In this document: piece by piece, positions 10,986-21,621 of the stretch
Position numbering within the stretch: position 1 is the stretch's first letter
Layout: each line of letters begins with the position of its first letter
Assembly: GCA_941918925.1 (NCBI GenBank)
Contig: OW799233.1
Location: 73,403,578 to 73,467,577 of the forward strand
From: Phyto melanocephala
Lineage: Eukaryota; Arthropoda; Insecta; Diptera; Rhinophoridae
DNA: 64,000 bases
Direction of reading: 5' to 3'
Translations under genes and position numbers: made by a program
The notes under the pieces: model-generated
Told to the model about the DNA's origin: nothing
Databases searched by the model: none
What the model saw: the letters and a program-made list of their open reading frames with translations, nothing else

Positions 10986-11739
10986 CATGTTTTCAATTGA
11001 ATAGAAACATGATTTTTTAAATATTATACAGAAAGAAAAAATAAAATAAGCAGTCTGGTACTTTTTTAAAATCGAAAGACTTAGGGACGAGAACCTGTAA
11101 AAACTTTATTTTTGGTACTTTTTAAGATCAAATCAAACTTCTAGACTAATAAATGTCGGAAAATAATTTGAAATTAATTTTTCATTTAAAAAAATATTTA
11201 AAAATCACAAAATTTTTAGATTTACGCTTATTTGAATCAAAACTAGGTACTTTCAGTTTATCGGGAATAAAAGACGAATTTATCCATGGATTTTCATGTA
11301 GTAAAATTTATTTTATTTCTAATAAATGCAGCTTTAAGATTAAGTACCCAGACTGGTAATTATTTGTTGTTTTCTATTTTTTATAAATTTCTTAATTTCA
11401 AAAATTTTATAATTTTCCAAAAAAAAAATTTTTTTTCGGCTTTTTCCTCCATAACTCCAAAATTGATGGCTAGATCAGAAAACGATATTATAAAGATTTA
11501 AAGCTGGCGTAATTTAAATTTTTCAAAAGAAAATGTTTAACAAAATCGAGTACGTCGTTCCAAAGTTACGGCAAGATGTATGGAGCAGCCTCTTCAAAAA
11601 TCTCAAATTTTATAAAAGAAATTTAAAAAAAAAGCCTTACCATAGAATTTGAAATTATGATGATTTTTGCAGTTAGGTGACTATAGCGGATCAAAAAAAT
11701 ATAGTGGTTATTCTGGAAATGTTCGCTTGTTGCATAGTG
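10986..11739. repeat. Right long terminal inverted repeat of CACTA-type element
   Basis: This arm is the inverse of the left arm (5463-6357) and ends GCATAGTG, followed by TTA. Many small differences between arms show the element is old. Confidence 0.85.
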
Positions 11740-11742
11740 TTA

Positions 11743-12019
11743 TTAAACGATCTATATTCATAAAAAAATAAAATGTATGTGAAACAAAAGTACGTTTACA
11801 AAGCAATCAAGCTATTATTTTTAACAATAAAATTTTTTTTACTTATCCTTTTCTTGCTAAATAATTTATTTTTTTAGATTAGGTTAGGTTGAAAAGGAGG
11901 GGTATAAAAGTACAAACCCATGACAGGTATGCACTTATGCCCAGTTGGTATGTTGTGCGCTCCATATGGAAAACGGAATTCCCAAACAAAAACCATAAAC
12001 ATAATTTCCCATAAATAAC
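11743..12019. other. Non-coding AT-rich gap
   Basis: No feature is supported between the transposon end and the RNase H fragment. Confidence 0.5.
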
Positions 12020-12705
12020 GGACTAGTCCAAGAACCCAGTGCCCTCAATGTAACGCCTTATGGATCTCCAGTTCGAGTTCCCTAGGTATTCTAAGTTCGG
12101 CATAGTATCTATCCACTGTAAAATTTTCGCGCCTAATATGCCCAAACGCAGAATCTCCTTTGATTTCCCAGGATTTGGGTCACCCCATAGCGTTCTTGTC
12201 ACCTTACCGACATCAGTGCTTTGCTATTTTCTGACATGTTCCTCCATCGCCCAACGTTTAAGTTCATCCTTAAATCGTTTAAGGGGTTTGGCGTTCTCCA
12301 AAGTAATATTACTCAGAAGAGCTCCCATTTTGGATAGTTTGTCGGCTTTCTCGTTTCCGATCAGCCCGTGATGGCTTGGTATCCATATTATCTCCAGATG
12401 TTCACAATTTGCATATGAGTTTATCTCACTCTCGCATTGAAAAACGTTCCGGGATTCAACTTTCTCAATGTCTTAATCACTGATTGGCTATCCGTAATGA
12501 TACGAATCGGGGTTTCGATATTCGTTTCCTTTATCCATTTAATACCTTCCGTAATCGCCAGGATCTCAGCCTGAAAAATAGTGTTGTGATCTGGTAGACG
12601 GAAGTATTTGCTTCTATTTCGGCTTAAGTCGTATACGTCCATTCCAGTTTGGTCACCAATCTTTGAACCGTCTGTATAAATATCGATTATTTTAGATAAA
12701 CCCAT
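12020..12705 (-). pseudogene. LOA/I-type ORF2 fragment: RNase H and C-terminus
   Basis: The minus strand gives IDIYTDGSKI (first catalytic Asp of RNase H), FQAEILAI (Glu), IITDSQSVI (second Asp) and then, after a shift near 12420, IWIPSHHGLIGNEKADKLSK (the final His/Asp motif). This is the RNase H domain that follows the reverse transcriptase in LOA/I-type non-LTR retrotransposons and trims RNA from cDNA hybrids. A stop lies near 12235. About 70 further residues continue to a stop near 12030. No RT domain is attached, so the fragment is truncated on both sides. Confidence 0.75.
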
Positions 12706-13153
12706 TTGTCATAATTTTATACGGGCATACCATAGGGCTTAAATATGTTAGTTTTTGTAAGCAAAATATGAGAAGAACGGAGTGCAACATGTGAAGGCTT
12801 CTAAAGGCTGATTTTAACCAAAACACGGATAAAAAGACATTGATTAATCAACTTCCTAGTCATAAGCTTTTAGAAAATATATAATTTATGGGGTCCAAAA
12901 TGAATATTGTATAAATTAATAAGGAATTGATAAATTAAATATATTTGGCAGCGCAGGTGAAGGGAATAAAAATAAATGTTAAAATAAAAAAATTGTGATA
13001 TTAAAAATCATTTATTCAAAAACATTTTTAAATAAATTTTTAAGCATTTAAGAATACTGTAAAACTAATCCGATAATAGCTGTTATAAAATGCTAATATC
13101 GGATTAGTTTTTTTATTATTCTTAACTTACTTTAATTAAACATAATAATGGTG
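12706..13153. repeat. Non-coding gap with a decayed dispersed-repeat piece
   Basis: About 12775-12965 resembles 27105-27290 and 47398-47580. Shared features are AGGCTGATTTTAACC, then ACACGG, then AAGCTTTTAGAAAATATATAATTTATGGGGTC in diverged form. It is therefore part of the fold-back repeat family described at 46800. No coding is seen. Confidence 0.5.
13059..13113. other. Perfect 16-bp-stem hairpin
   Basis: AAAACTAATCCGATA is repeated in inverse as TATCGGATTAGTTTT about 20 bp later. It could be the tip of a lost fold-back element. No function is claimed. Confidence 0.6.
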
Positions 13154-13158
13154 ACAAT
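13154..13158. repeat. copia target-site duplication ACAAT (left)
   Basis: ACAAT directly abuts the left LTR and recurs at 17744-17748 beyond the right LTR. A 5-bp duplication is standard for copia-type integrase. Confidence 0.93.
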
Positions 13159-13450
13159 TGTCAGAGGATAAGATCGAAGCGTTGATTATATTTCAATGAA
13201 TACACCTTTTATTAATGTGAAAGATTATGATTTATTGATTTAATTTTAAATTATAATACAGAGACCTTTTATTTTACGTATGTTGTTCACAAGGCTAATA
13301 CAATAAGAAGGTCGAAAAAGAAAAAAAAAAGGAAGTTACAAAAATTGACATATGTAAATATGTCATTATTGACTTATTATAAACATATGTTAATTAAAGT
13401 AATTATCGATATTAATAAAGATGAGAAAAAGTAAATTACAATAACTAACA
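13159..13450 (-). repeat. copia 3' LTR (element orientation)
   Basis: It starts TGTCAGAGGATAAG and ends AATAACTAACA on the plus strand. It matches 17449-17743 apart from a few bases. Confidence 0.96.
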
Positions 13451-13452
13451 AA

Positions 13453-13461
13453 CTCCTTCTT
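13453..13461 (-). promoter_or_regulatory. copia polypurine tract
   Basis: The minus strand reads AAGAAGGAG just upstream of the 3' LTR. This is the expected plus-strand DNA primer position. Confidence 0.7.
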
Positions 13462-13477
13462 AATTTACAATTTCAAT

Positions 13478-16400
13478 TTACTTTAAATTTAATTTGTTTC
13501 TAAACATAACAAATTTTTCTTTAGGTAGGCCCTTAGTAAATAAATCGGCTAACATTTCTTCTGTTGGACAGAATTGCACTTGAACTAACTTCTTTTCTAC
13601 GTAGTCTTTTACGAAGTAAGTTTTGGTGTCGATGCGCTTTGAACGATTACTTAGCTTTTCGTCAGCTATCAATTTTATGGCGCTTTGGTTGTCCTCGTAT
13701 ATTGTTGTAGGCTGGCTGCAGTTCGAATTGAGATCCTTAAGGACTCGCTGTATCCATATGGCTTCCTTACAAGCTTCAGACAGTGCTATAAATTCTGCCT
13801 CAGTGGATGAAAGTGCAACGCAATCTTGGCGTTTACAAGACCAGCTTATAACACCATTGAATAGAAAAATATAGCCGGAGTTTGACTTACGTGTTAGACG
13901 GTCTTCAGCCCAATTGGCGTCGGCATATCCGATAAGTTCACTAGTCGATGATTTTTCTCCAAGCTTTAATTTTAAAGTAGATGTTCCTTTAAGGTATCTT
14001 ATTAGCTTCTTCACTTCGTCCCAGTCTACCTGTGTTGGATTTTCAACCTTTTGAGAAAGTATGCTTACCGCTGCTGAAATATCAGGTCGCGTGTTTGTTG
14101 AAATATATAATAAGCATCCGATAGCGGCTCGATATTTATCATTAGTTGGCAATTTTTCACCCTCCGGTTGTTTGTGATAGGTAGGGCTTATAGGTATAAT
14201 CGAATCTTTAGAATTTTGTAAGTCAAATTTCTTGACGACTTCTAAAATGTATTTTGTTTGATCGATTAAGTAAATGTTGTTTTCTTTTGTAACTCTAATA
14301 CCTAAGTAATTAGATATCAGGCCTAAATTATCAATATGAAAATTTGTGTTTAAAATATTTTGAATTCGATTGACATAATTTTTGTCGCTCGAAATAATCA
14401 ATATGTCATCGACATAGATTAAAATGAACAAACTGTTCTCAAGGGTATACAGGCAATTATCAGCCTTACTTTGTTTTAAGTTTGCTTTAATAAGCACATT
14501 ATGTAATGTTTGATTCCATACTCGTGCTGACTGCTTTAGTCCCTAAATACTTCTTTTTAGTAAACATACCTTATTGGGATTTTTGTCATCAATGAAACCA
14601 GGCGGCTGCCGCATATAAATCTCTTCTTCTAGTTCGCCGTTTAAGAAGGCAGTTTTCGCATCGAAATGATAAACATCCATTTTCTTTATAGCGGCGATGG
14701 AAAGAAGAATTCGAAATGTAGCATGTTTAGCGACGGGAGCAAATACTTGGTCCTAATCGACCCCATATTTTTGGCTAAAGCCCTGGGCGACTAGACGAGC
14801 TTTATATTTGTTGACTTTACCATCTGCGTCTGTCTTTACCTTATACACCCACTTGCACCCGACTAAGTTTTTGCCATCAGGTAAATTTACTAATTTCCAT
14901 GTATTGTTTTCAAGAAGTGAGCTATACTCCTCCTCCATGGCAGCAATCCAATGACTCCCATTATCACACTTTACAGCTTCGTTGTAATTGGATGGCTCGC
15001 CATTGATAACGATATCAATTTCTTCTATAAAACGCAAAGGAGCAATGCCTTTATTGGGCCGTTGAGACCTTCGTAAAGGCTCGGCGTTGTCACTTGGTTG
15101 ATTGACATCCACGACATTACTGTCAACGACATCGTTGTCAACGACATCATTGTCAACGACATCGTTGTCAACGACATCATTGTCAACGATATCATCATCT
15201 GTATCGCAATTATGATTGTTAAATATATCACGTTCAACATGAACGTCACAATTACCATTTGAAAATTTTGTACCATTTATGTAGTTTAAAAATTTTACAT
15301 CACGGGAAACAACAACTTTTCCCTTTTCCGGTAAAAAACATCTATACGCTTTTGACTGCAAATCAAAACCAATGAATATGGCTTCTTCTGCCTTTGGGTC
15401 TAGCTTACGGCGCTTACAATCTTGAATTCGAACAAAACACTTTGAACCAAAACGTCGCAAATTGCCATAGAACGGTTTTCGGCCATGCCAGATTTCAAAT
15501 GGTGTTCCGTTTATTGATTTCCATGGTAACAAGTTCTGCAAGTTGTTCGCAGTCATAACCGCTTCACCCCAAAATTTATTTTCTAACCCGGCGTCTAATA
15601 ACATACAGCGCGTCATTTCAATTAGTGTTCGGTTTTTGCGCTCTGCGACACCATTCTGTTGAGGCGAATATGGTGCAGTACGCTGGATGGTAACGCCTTT
15701 CATGTTGAGATAATCTACGAAATTTTTATCAATATATTCGCCACCACGATCTGATCGTAGACATTTGATTTTATGACCGAATTTGTTTGCTGTAAATTTC
15801 TTTTTTCTTTCTTTAAATTTCTGGAACGTCTCGGATTTCTCTTTAAGCAAATAAATAGTGGTGAAACGTGAAAAGTCATCGACAAAAGTTAATACATAGC
15901 GCTTACCTGACGGTGTTGTTGTCTGCATTGGCCCGCACAGATCGCTATGAATCAGCTGTAAGTTTTCTGTTGATCGATACTTAGACTCCTTTGGAAATGG
16001 TAAGCGAGTTAATTTTCCTTTGATACAGACATCACAATTTTCAAAATTTTTACAACTTTTTCTGCATTCTGCCAATTTTATACCAGTTGCAATATTTTCC
16101 TTCTCGATATTACGAATTGCATCCATGCTGCGATGACCCAAAATGCGATGCCAGTCATGAATACAATAATTATTGTCGGTTGTTACACTATTTACGGAAT
16201 TTTTAACCCTTAACCTGTACAGATTATTTATTGCATCAGCAAACCCTATTTGTTTTTCTTCTGGCGATCGTATTTCACACGTGTTTTGATAAAACGTCAC
16301 TTTTATACCTTTTTCAGCTAATTTCTTCACAGAAATTAAATTACCACCAATTTGAGGAACGTATAACACATTATCGATGTGAACATTATTGCAGCTTCCA

Positions 16401-17380
16401 TTACCATTTAGTAATTGTAAAACAATACTACCTTTGCCGGATGCAGCTATTATTTCACCATTCGCCACCGAGACATTTTCTGTATACGACCCATCAAACA
16501 TATAAAACAAATCACGTTTACTCGCAATATGGCATGTAGCCCCAGAGTCAATTATCCAATCGCTACTATTTCTTGTACCAACAAAAAATAAATGTTCAGC
16601 ATATTCATCATGCTCTATAACGTTGGCTTTTGATTTGTTTTGTTGTTGTTCTTTATTTACCTTATTAGCCTTCCACGCAGAATATTCTGTGCATTTACTT
16701 CGTACATGACCTTTCTTTTTACAAAAGAAATAAGTAATGCTGCTCTCACTCTTGCGTTTAAAATTTGTGACACGTAGTGCATCTGCGCCTTCGATCGTTG
16801 ATGCGACTCTATCTCGCTCTTGCCTACGCCGGAACTCTTCAATAATTTTTGCACTCACTAAAGATGGTGTTAAACTCTTTTCATCATGTGCCTCCATTGC
16901 CGTAATCAGCCCATCATAACTACTTGGGAGTGAACCTAACATGGTAGCTGTCAATAGAAATTCCCACGTTATTGAACTGCCGAACGCCACGAGCTTTTGA
17001 AATATTTCATTCATCTGACTAGCATGAGCCTCCATGTCAGTGTCGTCGTGTGCTCTTTTTGCCATAACTTCACGCAACAACCTTACTTTTACACCTGGAG
17101 AATCATGTTCATAAAATTCCTTTAGCGCGTTCCAAGCTTGTTTTGCGTTGGCTTTGTTTCGTATATAATGAATTTGGTCATCTCCGATACACAGGGCAAT
17201 TGTGGCGTGGGCCTTTTGATCTGTTTTATCCCATGTGGCAAAGTCTATGGCTGGTCTATCAGTTACTATAGCCGACCATAAATTTTCACGTTTTAAAAGC
17301 ATTTCAATTTTGAAACGCCAATTAAAATAATTAGTGGATGTTAATTTTGGCGTTTGATAATTTGCATGTAGATCAGCCAT
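13478..17380 (-). pseudogene. copia gag-pol polyprotein with two in-frame amber codons
   Basis: One frame of 1301 codons starts at the ATG at 17380 (MADLHANYQT) and ends at 13478, close to the usual copia length. The order is Gag (residues 1-200), zinc knuckle (217-230) and protease DSG (278-280). Integrase follows, with HHCC residues H411, H416, C449 and C452 and catalytic D480, D544, E580 (35 residues between the last two). Next are RT with YVDD at 989-992 and RNase H (GYADANWAEDR...LSSTEAEF). Defects: TAG at codon 876 (14753-14755) and codon 946 (14543-14545), both in RT where Tyr is expected, and the first knuckle Cys (residue 217) is Tyr. Only these point changes break it; no frameshift is seen. 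Confidence 0.93.
15121..15195. repeat. 15-bp minisatellite coding an acidic repeat in copia pol
   Basis: Five units of TGTCAACGACATCRT stand in frame. On the coding strand they give repeated Asp-Asn-Asp-Val-Val (about residues 729-753), in the variable linker between integrase and RT. Confidence 0.93.
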
Positions 17381-17431
17381 ATTTCTTTATTGTTGATTGT
17401 TAAAATTTAATCTGTTAAAATCTTGCCAATC

Positions 17432-17446
17432 ACTGGGCCCATAACC
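17432..17446 (-). promoter_or_regulatory. copia primer-binding site
   Basis: The minus strand reads GGTTATGGGCCCAGT two bases inside the 5' LTR. Drosophila copia primes from an internal initiator-Met tRNA fragment at a sequence of this form. The match is from memory of that family. Confidence 0.8.
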
Positions 17447-17448
17447 TT

Positions 17449-17743
17449 TGTCAGAGGATAAGATCGAAGCGTTGATTATATTTCAATGAATAAACCTTTT
17501 ATTAATGTGAAAGATTATGATTTATTTATTTAATTTTAAATTATAATACAGAGACCTTTTATTTTACGTATGTTGTTCACAAGGCTAATACAATAAGAAG
17601 AAGGTCGAAAAAGAAAAAAAAAAGGAAGTTACAAAAGTTGACATATGTAAATATGTCATTATTGACTTATTATAAACATATGTTAATTAAAGTAATTATC
17701 GATATTAATAAAGATGAGAAAATGTAAATTACAATAACTAACA
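17449..17743 (-). repeat. copia 5' LTR (element orientation)
   Basis: It matches 13159-13450 and carries an extra AAG. The transcription start should lie here. It is followed by the ACAAT duplication at 17744-17748. Confidence 0.96.
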
Positions 17744-17748
17744 ACAAT

Positions 17749-18362
17749 AAACTGTTTGACCGCGATTCGATTATACACACAGAAAAAACATTGGTTGTAA
17801 AACAATAAAAGCCATAAAAATATATTAAAAGAACTAATATATTATTGTTACTCTTAAAAGATTTTTCAGGAAACAGGTTTTTTAAATTTATAAACGTAAA
17901 AAAATAACTGTATTTGAAATTGATTACTCATAACACTACAATCAATTCTCCTAACTAAATTGATCAACAACTAAAATTTATATATTAATATAGTTATCCT
18001 AACAATATTTAATTTAATTACGGGTATTAGGGTTCAATACTTATTATTGATCTGCATAATAAAAAAATCATTTTTGTAAAATTATTTTTTTTTTCTTAAT
18101 TTACAACTGAAAAAAGCTTGTATGTAATAATTATTGGTTATAAGTATTAAATAAAAAGAACATTTTATAAGTAAAATTCTTGTCATTTGTAAAAAACACA
18201 GTACAACAATGTAATAAGTTATTTAAATTTGAAATGGATTTATATCAAAATGCAATTTATAAAAATATATACCTATAAATACTAAAAATTTACTTTTGTG
18301 ATAAAAAAATTTAAATAATGTAATTAAGGTAAGAAATATTTTATTATTTTCTATAAGCATTC
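17749..18362. other. Unique AT-rich gap
   Basis: No ORF, repeat or RNA gene is supported. Confidence 0.5.
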
Positions 18363-19291
18363 TGCTAATATGTTTGGGTATTTGTTACTCAAGCACGCAA
18401 AAACGGCTGAACGGAACTTAATGAAATTCGGCACATATATAGATAACAACCTAGATTAACACATAGGCTACCTTTTATCGCGATAATAACGCGAAGTCGT
18501 TGGCAAACTCATCATAACACATCTTAAACGGATTGTTTATGTTGTAAAAATTTTTAGTTTTGTTGTTAATACTAAGTCTACCTTTTATTCCGATAACTAC
18601 GCAGACGAATTCGCGGGCACAAGCTAGTTGTAAAATATTTTCATCTCCATGTATATTTACGCCCCTTAATGAACAAAAATGCATTCTGAATTTAAATTGA
18701 ATATCAAGTGCAAAAACTAAAAATTACAACTTTTTTTAATGGGTGTGGCACTGCCCACTTTTCTAATCACGAAACTGTATAGTCATGACAGCTCAATCTA
18801 TGTGTGAAAAGTTTCAGAAAAAACGATCTAGTGCAAAGTTTTAGAAAAATCGGTTAAGTTTAAGTAGCTGAAAATGGTAACTTTTTTTATGGGCGTGGCT
18901 CTGCCCACTTTTCTAATCACGAAATTATATAGTCATGACAGCTCAATATGTGCGCAAAGTTTCAGAAAAATCGGTCCAGTGCAAGTATCTTAAAATTATA
19001 ACTTTTTAATGGGCGTGGCCCCGCGCACTTTTCTAATCACGAAATTATATAGTCATGACAGCTCAATATGTCTGCAAGGTTTTAGGAAAATCGGTCAAGT
19101 GCAAGTAGCTAAAAATGATAATTAATTTTTTATGGGCGTAGCCCCGCCCACTTTTTGCCACCCATAAACACTCCCTGGAATGTGTACAACAACTTGCCAA
19201 AGTTTGAGTCCGAGCGGTATTACAGTTTGGGAGTCTATAGCTAACACAAACACACACAGAGTTTCACTTTTGTATATATGTAGTATATAGA
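18363..19291 (-). mobile_element. Helitron-like element, older copy
   Basis: On the minus strand the sequence starts TCTATATAC...AAAAGTGAAACTC right after an A, the usual insect Helitron 5' end. It then carries a CA-rich patch and three to four subrepeats (landmark GGGCGTGGC at 18741, 18891, 19011, 19133). It matches the Helitron at 34319-35180. The distal part contains a GTGCCCGCGAATTCGT stretch and a conserved tail around 18370-18430. The 3' CTRR end was not fixed, so 18363 is approximate. Confidence 0.65.
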
Positions 19292-19523
19292 TAAGATTTC
19301 TCTTTGATAGATTGTTACTCGTATTATTTTTTTGCCAACTAGTTAGCCAGCCCTAAAAGCGTTAAAGCAATTATAGAAGAAACTTTGTTCTTAAAGAAGA
19401 GCTTTTTGAACAAAGTACCCAAGCAGTGATTGTACCAAGAAGTTTGTCTTGAAATGATTAAATGAATATATGTATGCTTTCAAAGATACACACGATTGTA
19501 CTTGTAACTTCTAAGATTGTTAG

Positions 19524-19690
19524 GTTAGGTAGAATAGGCAGCTGTTTTGCAGCTCACGTGGGTCCATTTCATTGATCCCATTGTGATACCTGAATAGAAA
19601 AGTAAGAATAGTCCAGAGCCTCTGGCGGGAATCGAACCCCATCAAACTAGCAGACCAGCACACTACTGACTAGTCCACCGGGGCACCCTC
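19524..19690 (-). mobile_element. tRNA-derived SINE, full length with 13-bp TSD
   Basis: The minus strand begins with a tRNA-like head: GGTGCCCCGGTGGACTAGTC with an A-box-like region, and a perfect B box GGTTCGATTCC at 19628-19638. A roughly 90-bp tRNA-unrelated body ends CTACCTAAC. The insertion is bounded by CTAAGATTGTTAG at 19511-19523 and 19691-19703. The B box and tRNA-like head imply RNA polymerase III transcription and mobilisation by a LINE. It is not a working tRNA: no clean acceptor stem closes it. Confidence 0.88.
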
Positions 19691-19840
19691 CTAAGATTGT
19701 TAGTTTTAGTAACATGTACATACATATTGAATTGAAATAAACTAACATATATATGTAAATTCTTATAATATATATTTTTTAAAAAAAAATTAGATAAGAA
19801 TAAGCTTATCTTATGTATATATTGCATAAGTTTATATAAT

Positions 19841-20172
19841 TGGTTGGTTGGTTATCGTGGTAGTTCGCTGCACGCCAACAGTCAAGTAGAGTCTGTATGA
19901 CTCCGTTTTGACAGGACTACATCACTCGTCAGCTTCTAGTGTATCTCAGAATAAAATCCAAGAGTAAGGGTACTGGATCCACCCCGTGGCCCTGAGATAT
20001 CTCAGTAGATAATTAAGTCCAACTTCAGATATCGCAGAGAGGCCATCTAGTATATGTTCGCCCAGAAATCTGTGTCTCTTAGCCGCCAGTGCAGTACATT
20101 CGCAGAGAAAGTGGAAAACCGATTCCTCCTTCTCTCTATCCAGACAACTGCGACAATGGTCGTTCGATGGGA
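19841..20172 (-). mobile_element. 5'-truncated non-LTR insert (ORF2 tail plus 3' UTR)
   Basis: It is bounded by AAGTTTATATAAT at 19828-19840 and 20173-20185, a perfect 13-bp target duplication. On the minus strand it reads through the last part of an ORF2, a short 3' UTR and an (AACC)n tail (GGTTGGTTGGTT on plus). Short 5'-truncated copies ending in a simple-repeat tail are the normal product of target-primed reverse transcription. Confidence 0.9.
19946..20166 (-). pseudogene. C-terminal CCHC domain of a LOA/R1-type ORF2
   Basis: An open minus-strand frame without stop reads HCRSCLDREKEESVFHFLCE, then CTALAAKRHRFLGEHIL, ending in TGA at 19946-19948. The Cys-x2-Cys...His-x4-Cys arrangement is the C-terminal zinc finger of LOA/R1/jockey ORF2. 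The N-terminal part is absent through 5' truncation. The intact frame suggests a young copy. Confidence 0.8.
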
Positions 20173-20185
20173 AAGTTTATATAAT

Positions 20186-20848
20186 AATACATGTATAAAA
20201 ATAAAATATATATGTGTATATAAATAAATATAATATTTAATAAATTTTTTTGGGAACGCCAATTATATACATATGTACATACATATTTGCTTTCGATTGT
20301 ATCAGTCATATATTTTGGACACAAATATGGTATAGTTTAAAGATATCTATGTATAATATTAACTAACAACGTCTGCTACAACAACTATTAGCTTACTAAA
20401 AGTCTAGTGCTGCTACTAAAACTACTATAATAAGAAACGAAAATTTCAGTTGCTGTGAACGAATTTAGAGATAGTACGTAGAACCGAAAAAACTCGATTG
20501 GCAACAAATTCGGTTGCCACAACGAATCTGTTTTCTGAGTGTAGTATGTTGCTCTCAGATTTATATGTATAACCATATCTATTTTTTTTTCTTTGCTTGC
20601 AACCGTGATCTAAAAAAAAATACCTCTGATCAGCAGTTACTAACCAGCGGTATTATTTTCTGACTTTTTTTTTTTAAATAATTTTGAAAATAAAATAAAA
20701 ATCACAACACTGAACTGAAAAAAAATATACTCATTACAGCCAATGGAATGGTTTTTTTTTATGTGAATTAGAAATAGGCGGAGCTAAACTCACCCTCAAA
20801 GATACATAACAGTGAATGACATCGGTTACTATTTCGTGTATACATTGA
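20186..20848. other. Unique AT-rich gap
   Basis: No gene is supported. It ends at the TTA target site of the transposon beginning at 20852. Confidence 0.5.
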
Positions 20849-20851
20849 TTA

Positions 20852-21321
20852 CACTGCTCTACAAAAAATCAGTTTTAGTCTTCCCATTTAATAAAACTAT
20901 GTGGACTATATGGAATTTGATGCGCTGAACTCAAATCCGTTGTCGGTTTTTTTCCATCAGATCGGGATTTTTTTTATGGGCGTGGCAAATTTTTTCCCCT
21001 AAATTAGTTAGATACGGAGACATATTTCATCCTAACTCGAGAACTATTCATCCGATTTTCAAAAATAAAACACAAAAAAATGTGTAACAAAATTGTATTT
21101 ATTTTAGTGGAATAAAATTTTTCTCTATCTCTTATCGTTTTGGAGTTATTTAGAAAGTAATGGAGAAAAAAATTTTTTTTTGTGCAAAATTCGTAATATT
21201 TTTCAATTTAAAAATGGAATTAAAAAAATATAAAGCAAATATTCAACATTTTAAACTTTTTTCTTATAGCTACTTTTCTTGGAAATAAAAAAAAAGCCAT
21301 AAACCATAAAAATATTGACCA
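20852..21321. repeat. Left TIR of second CACTA-type element
   Basis: It is the inverse of 23204-23655 with scattered mismatches. It includes a block reading CGAGAACTATTCATCCG that is matched in the right arm. Confidence 0.88.
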
Positions 21322-21621
21322 AATATGTGTAATGCAGCAACGTCAGAGTGGGTGCACTAAAGCGCCTTGTAGCAACAATGAATGGCAACTATTTACTTCT
21401 ATCTATTTTCGTACAGCAAAAACAAATACAAGCAAAAAAATTTGCCAGATTTTGTAGCAACGGCTCGCATAAAGCACCCACTCTGTCGTCACCCGTAGAT
21501 AACTTTAAATTAAAATAAAAAATTAAAATATTTACAGCCTATTTTATTTAAAATAACACAAAACTTTTGTTAATAATTATTAATTTTTATTTAGGAAACA
21601 TTGTTAAAATAAAAAAGTAGC

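Larger units (their letters stand above)
5463..11739 (-). mobile_element. CACTA-type DNA transposon with long TIRs (host of nested Transib)
   Basis: The termini are perfect inverted CACTATGCAACAA, flanked by TTA on both sides (5460-5462 and 11740-11742). A CACT(A/G) terminus with a 3-bp duplication is the hallmark of the CACTA/EnSpm (CMC) superfamily. Long inverted repeats extend inward from each end. After subtracting the nested Transib and its duplicated 5 bp the element is about 2.98 kb, close to its relative at 20852-23655 (2.80 kb). It carries one decayed minus-strand gene (6525-7248). The superfamily call rests on termini and duplication size, because the coding gene is of a family I cannot name. 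Confidence 0.75.
13159..17743 (-). mobile_element. Complete Ty1/copia LTR retrotransposon
   Basis: Two near-identical LTRs (292 and 295 bp, TG...CA) flank a 4-kb interior coding on the minus strand, with perfect ACAAT duplications outside. The LTRs differ by about four substitutions and one 3-bp indel (roughly 1.4 percent), so insertion is fairly recent. A primer site GGTTATGGGCCCAGT and a purine tract AAGAAGGAG sit at the expected places. The gag-pol frame is continuous except for two amber codons. Confidence 0.96.

Noticed and set aside
14753..14755. Programmed readthrough at the copia amber codon
   Set aside because: A second TAG lies 70 codons on and copia does not use readthrough at this point in RT; two nonsense mutations are simpler.
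19524..19690. Possible tRNA gene on the minus strand
   Set aside because: The B box is perfect, but there is no pairing acceptor stem, the body continues past the tRNA part, and target duplications flank it, so it is a SINE.
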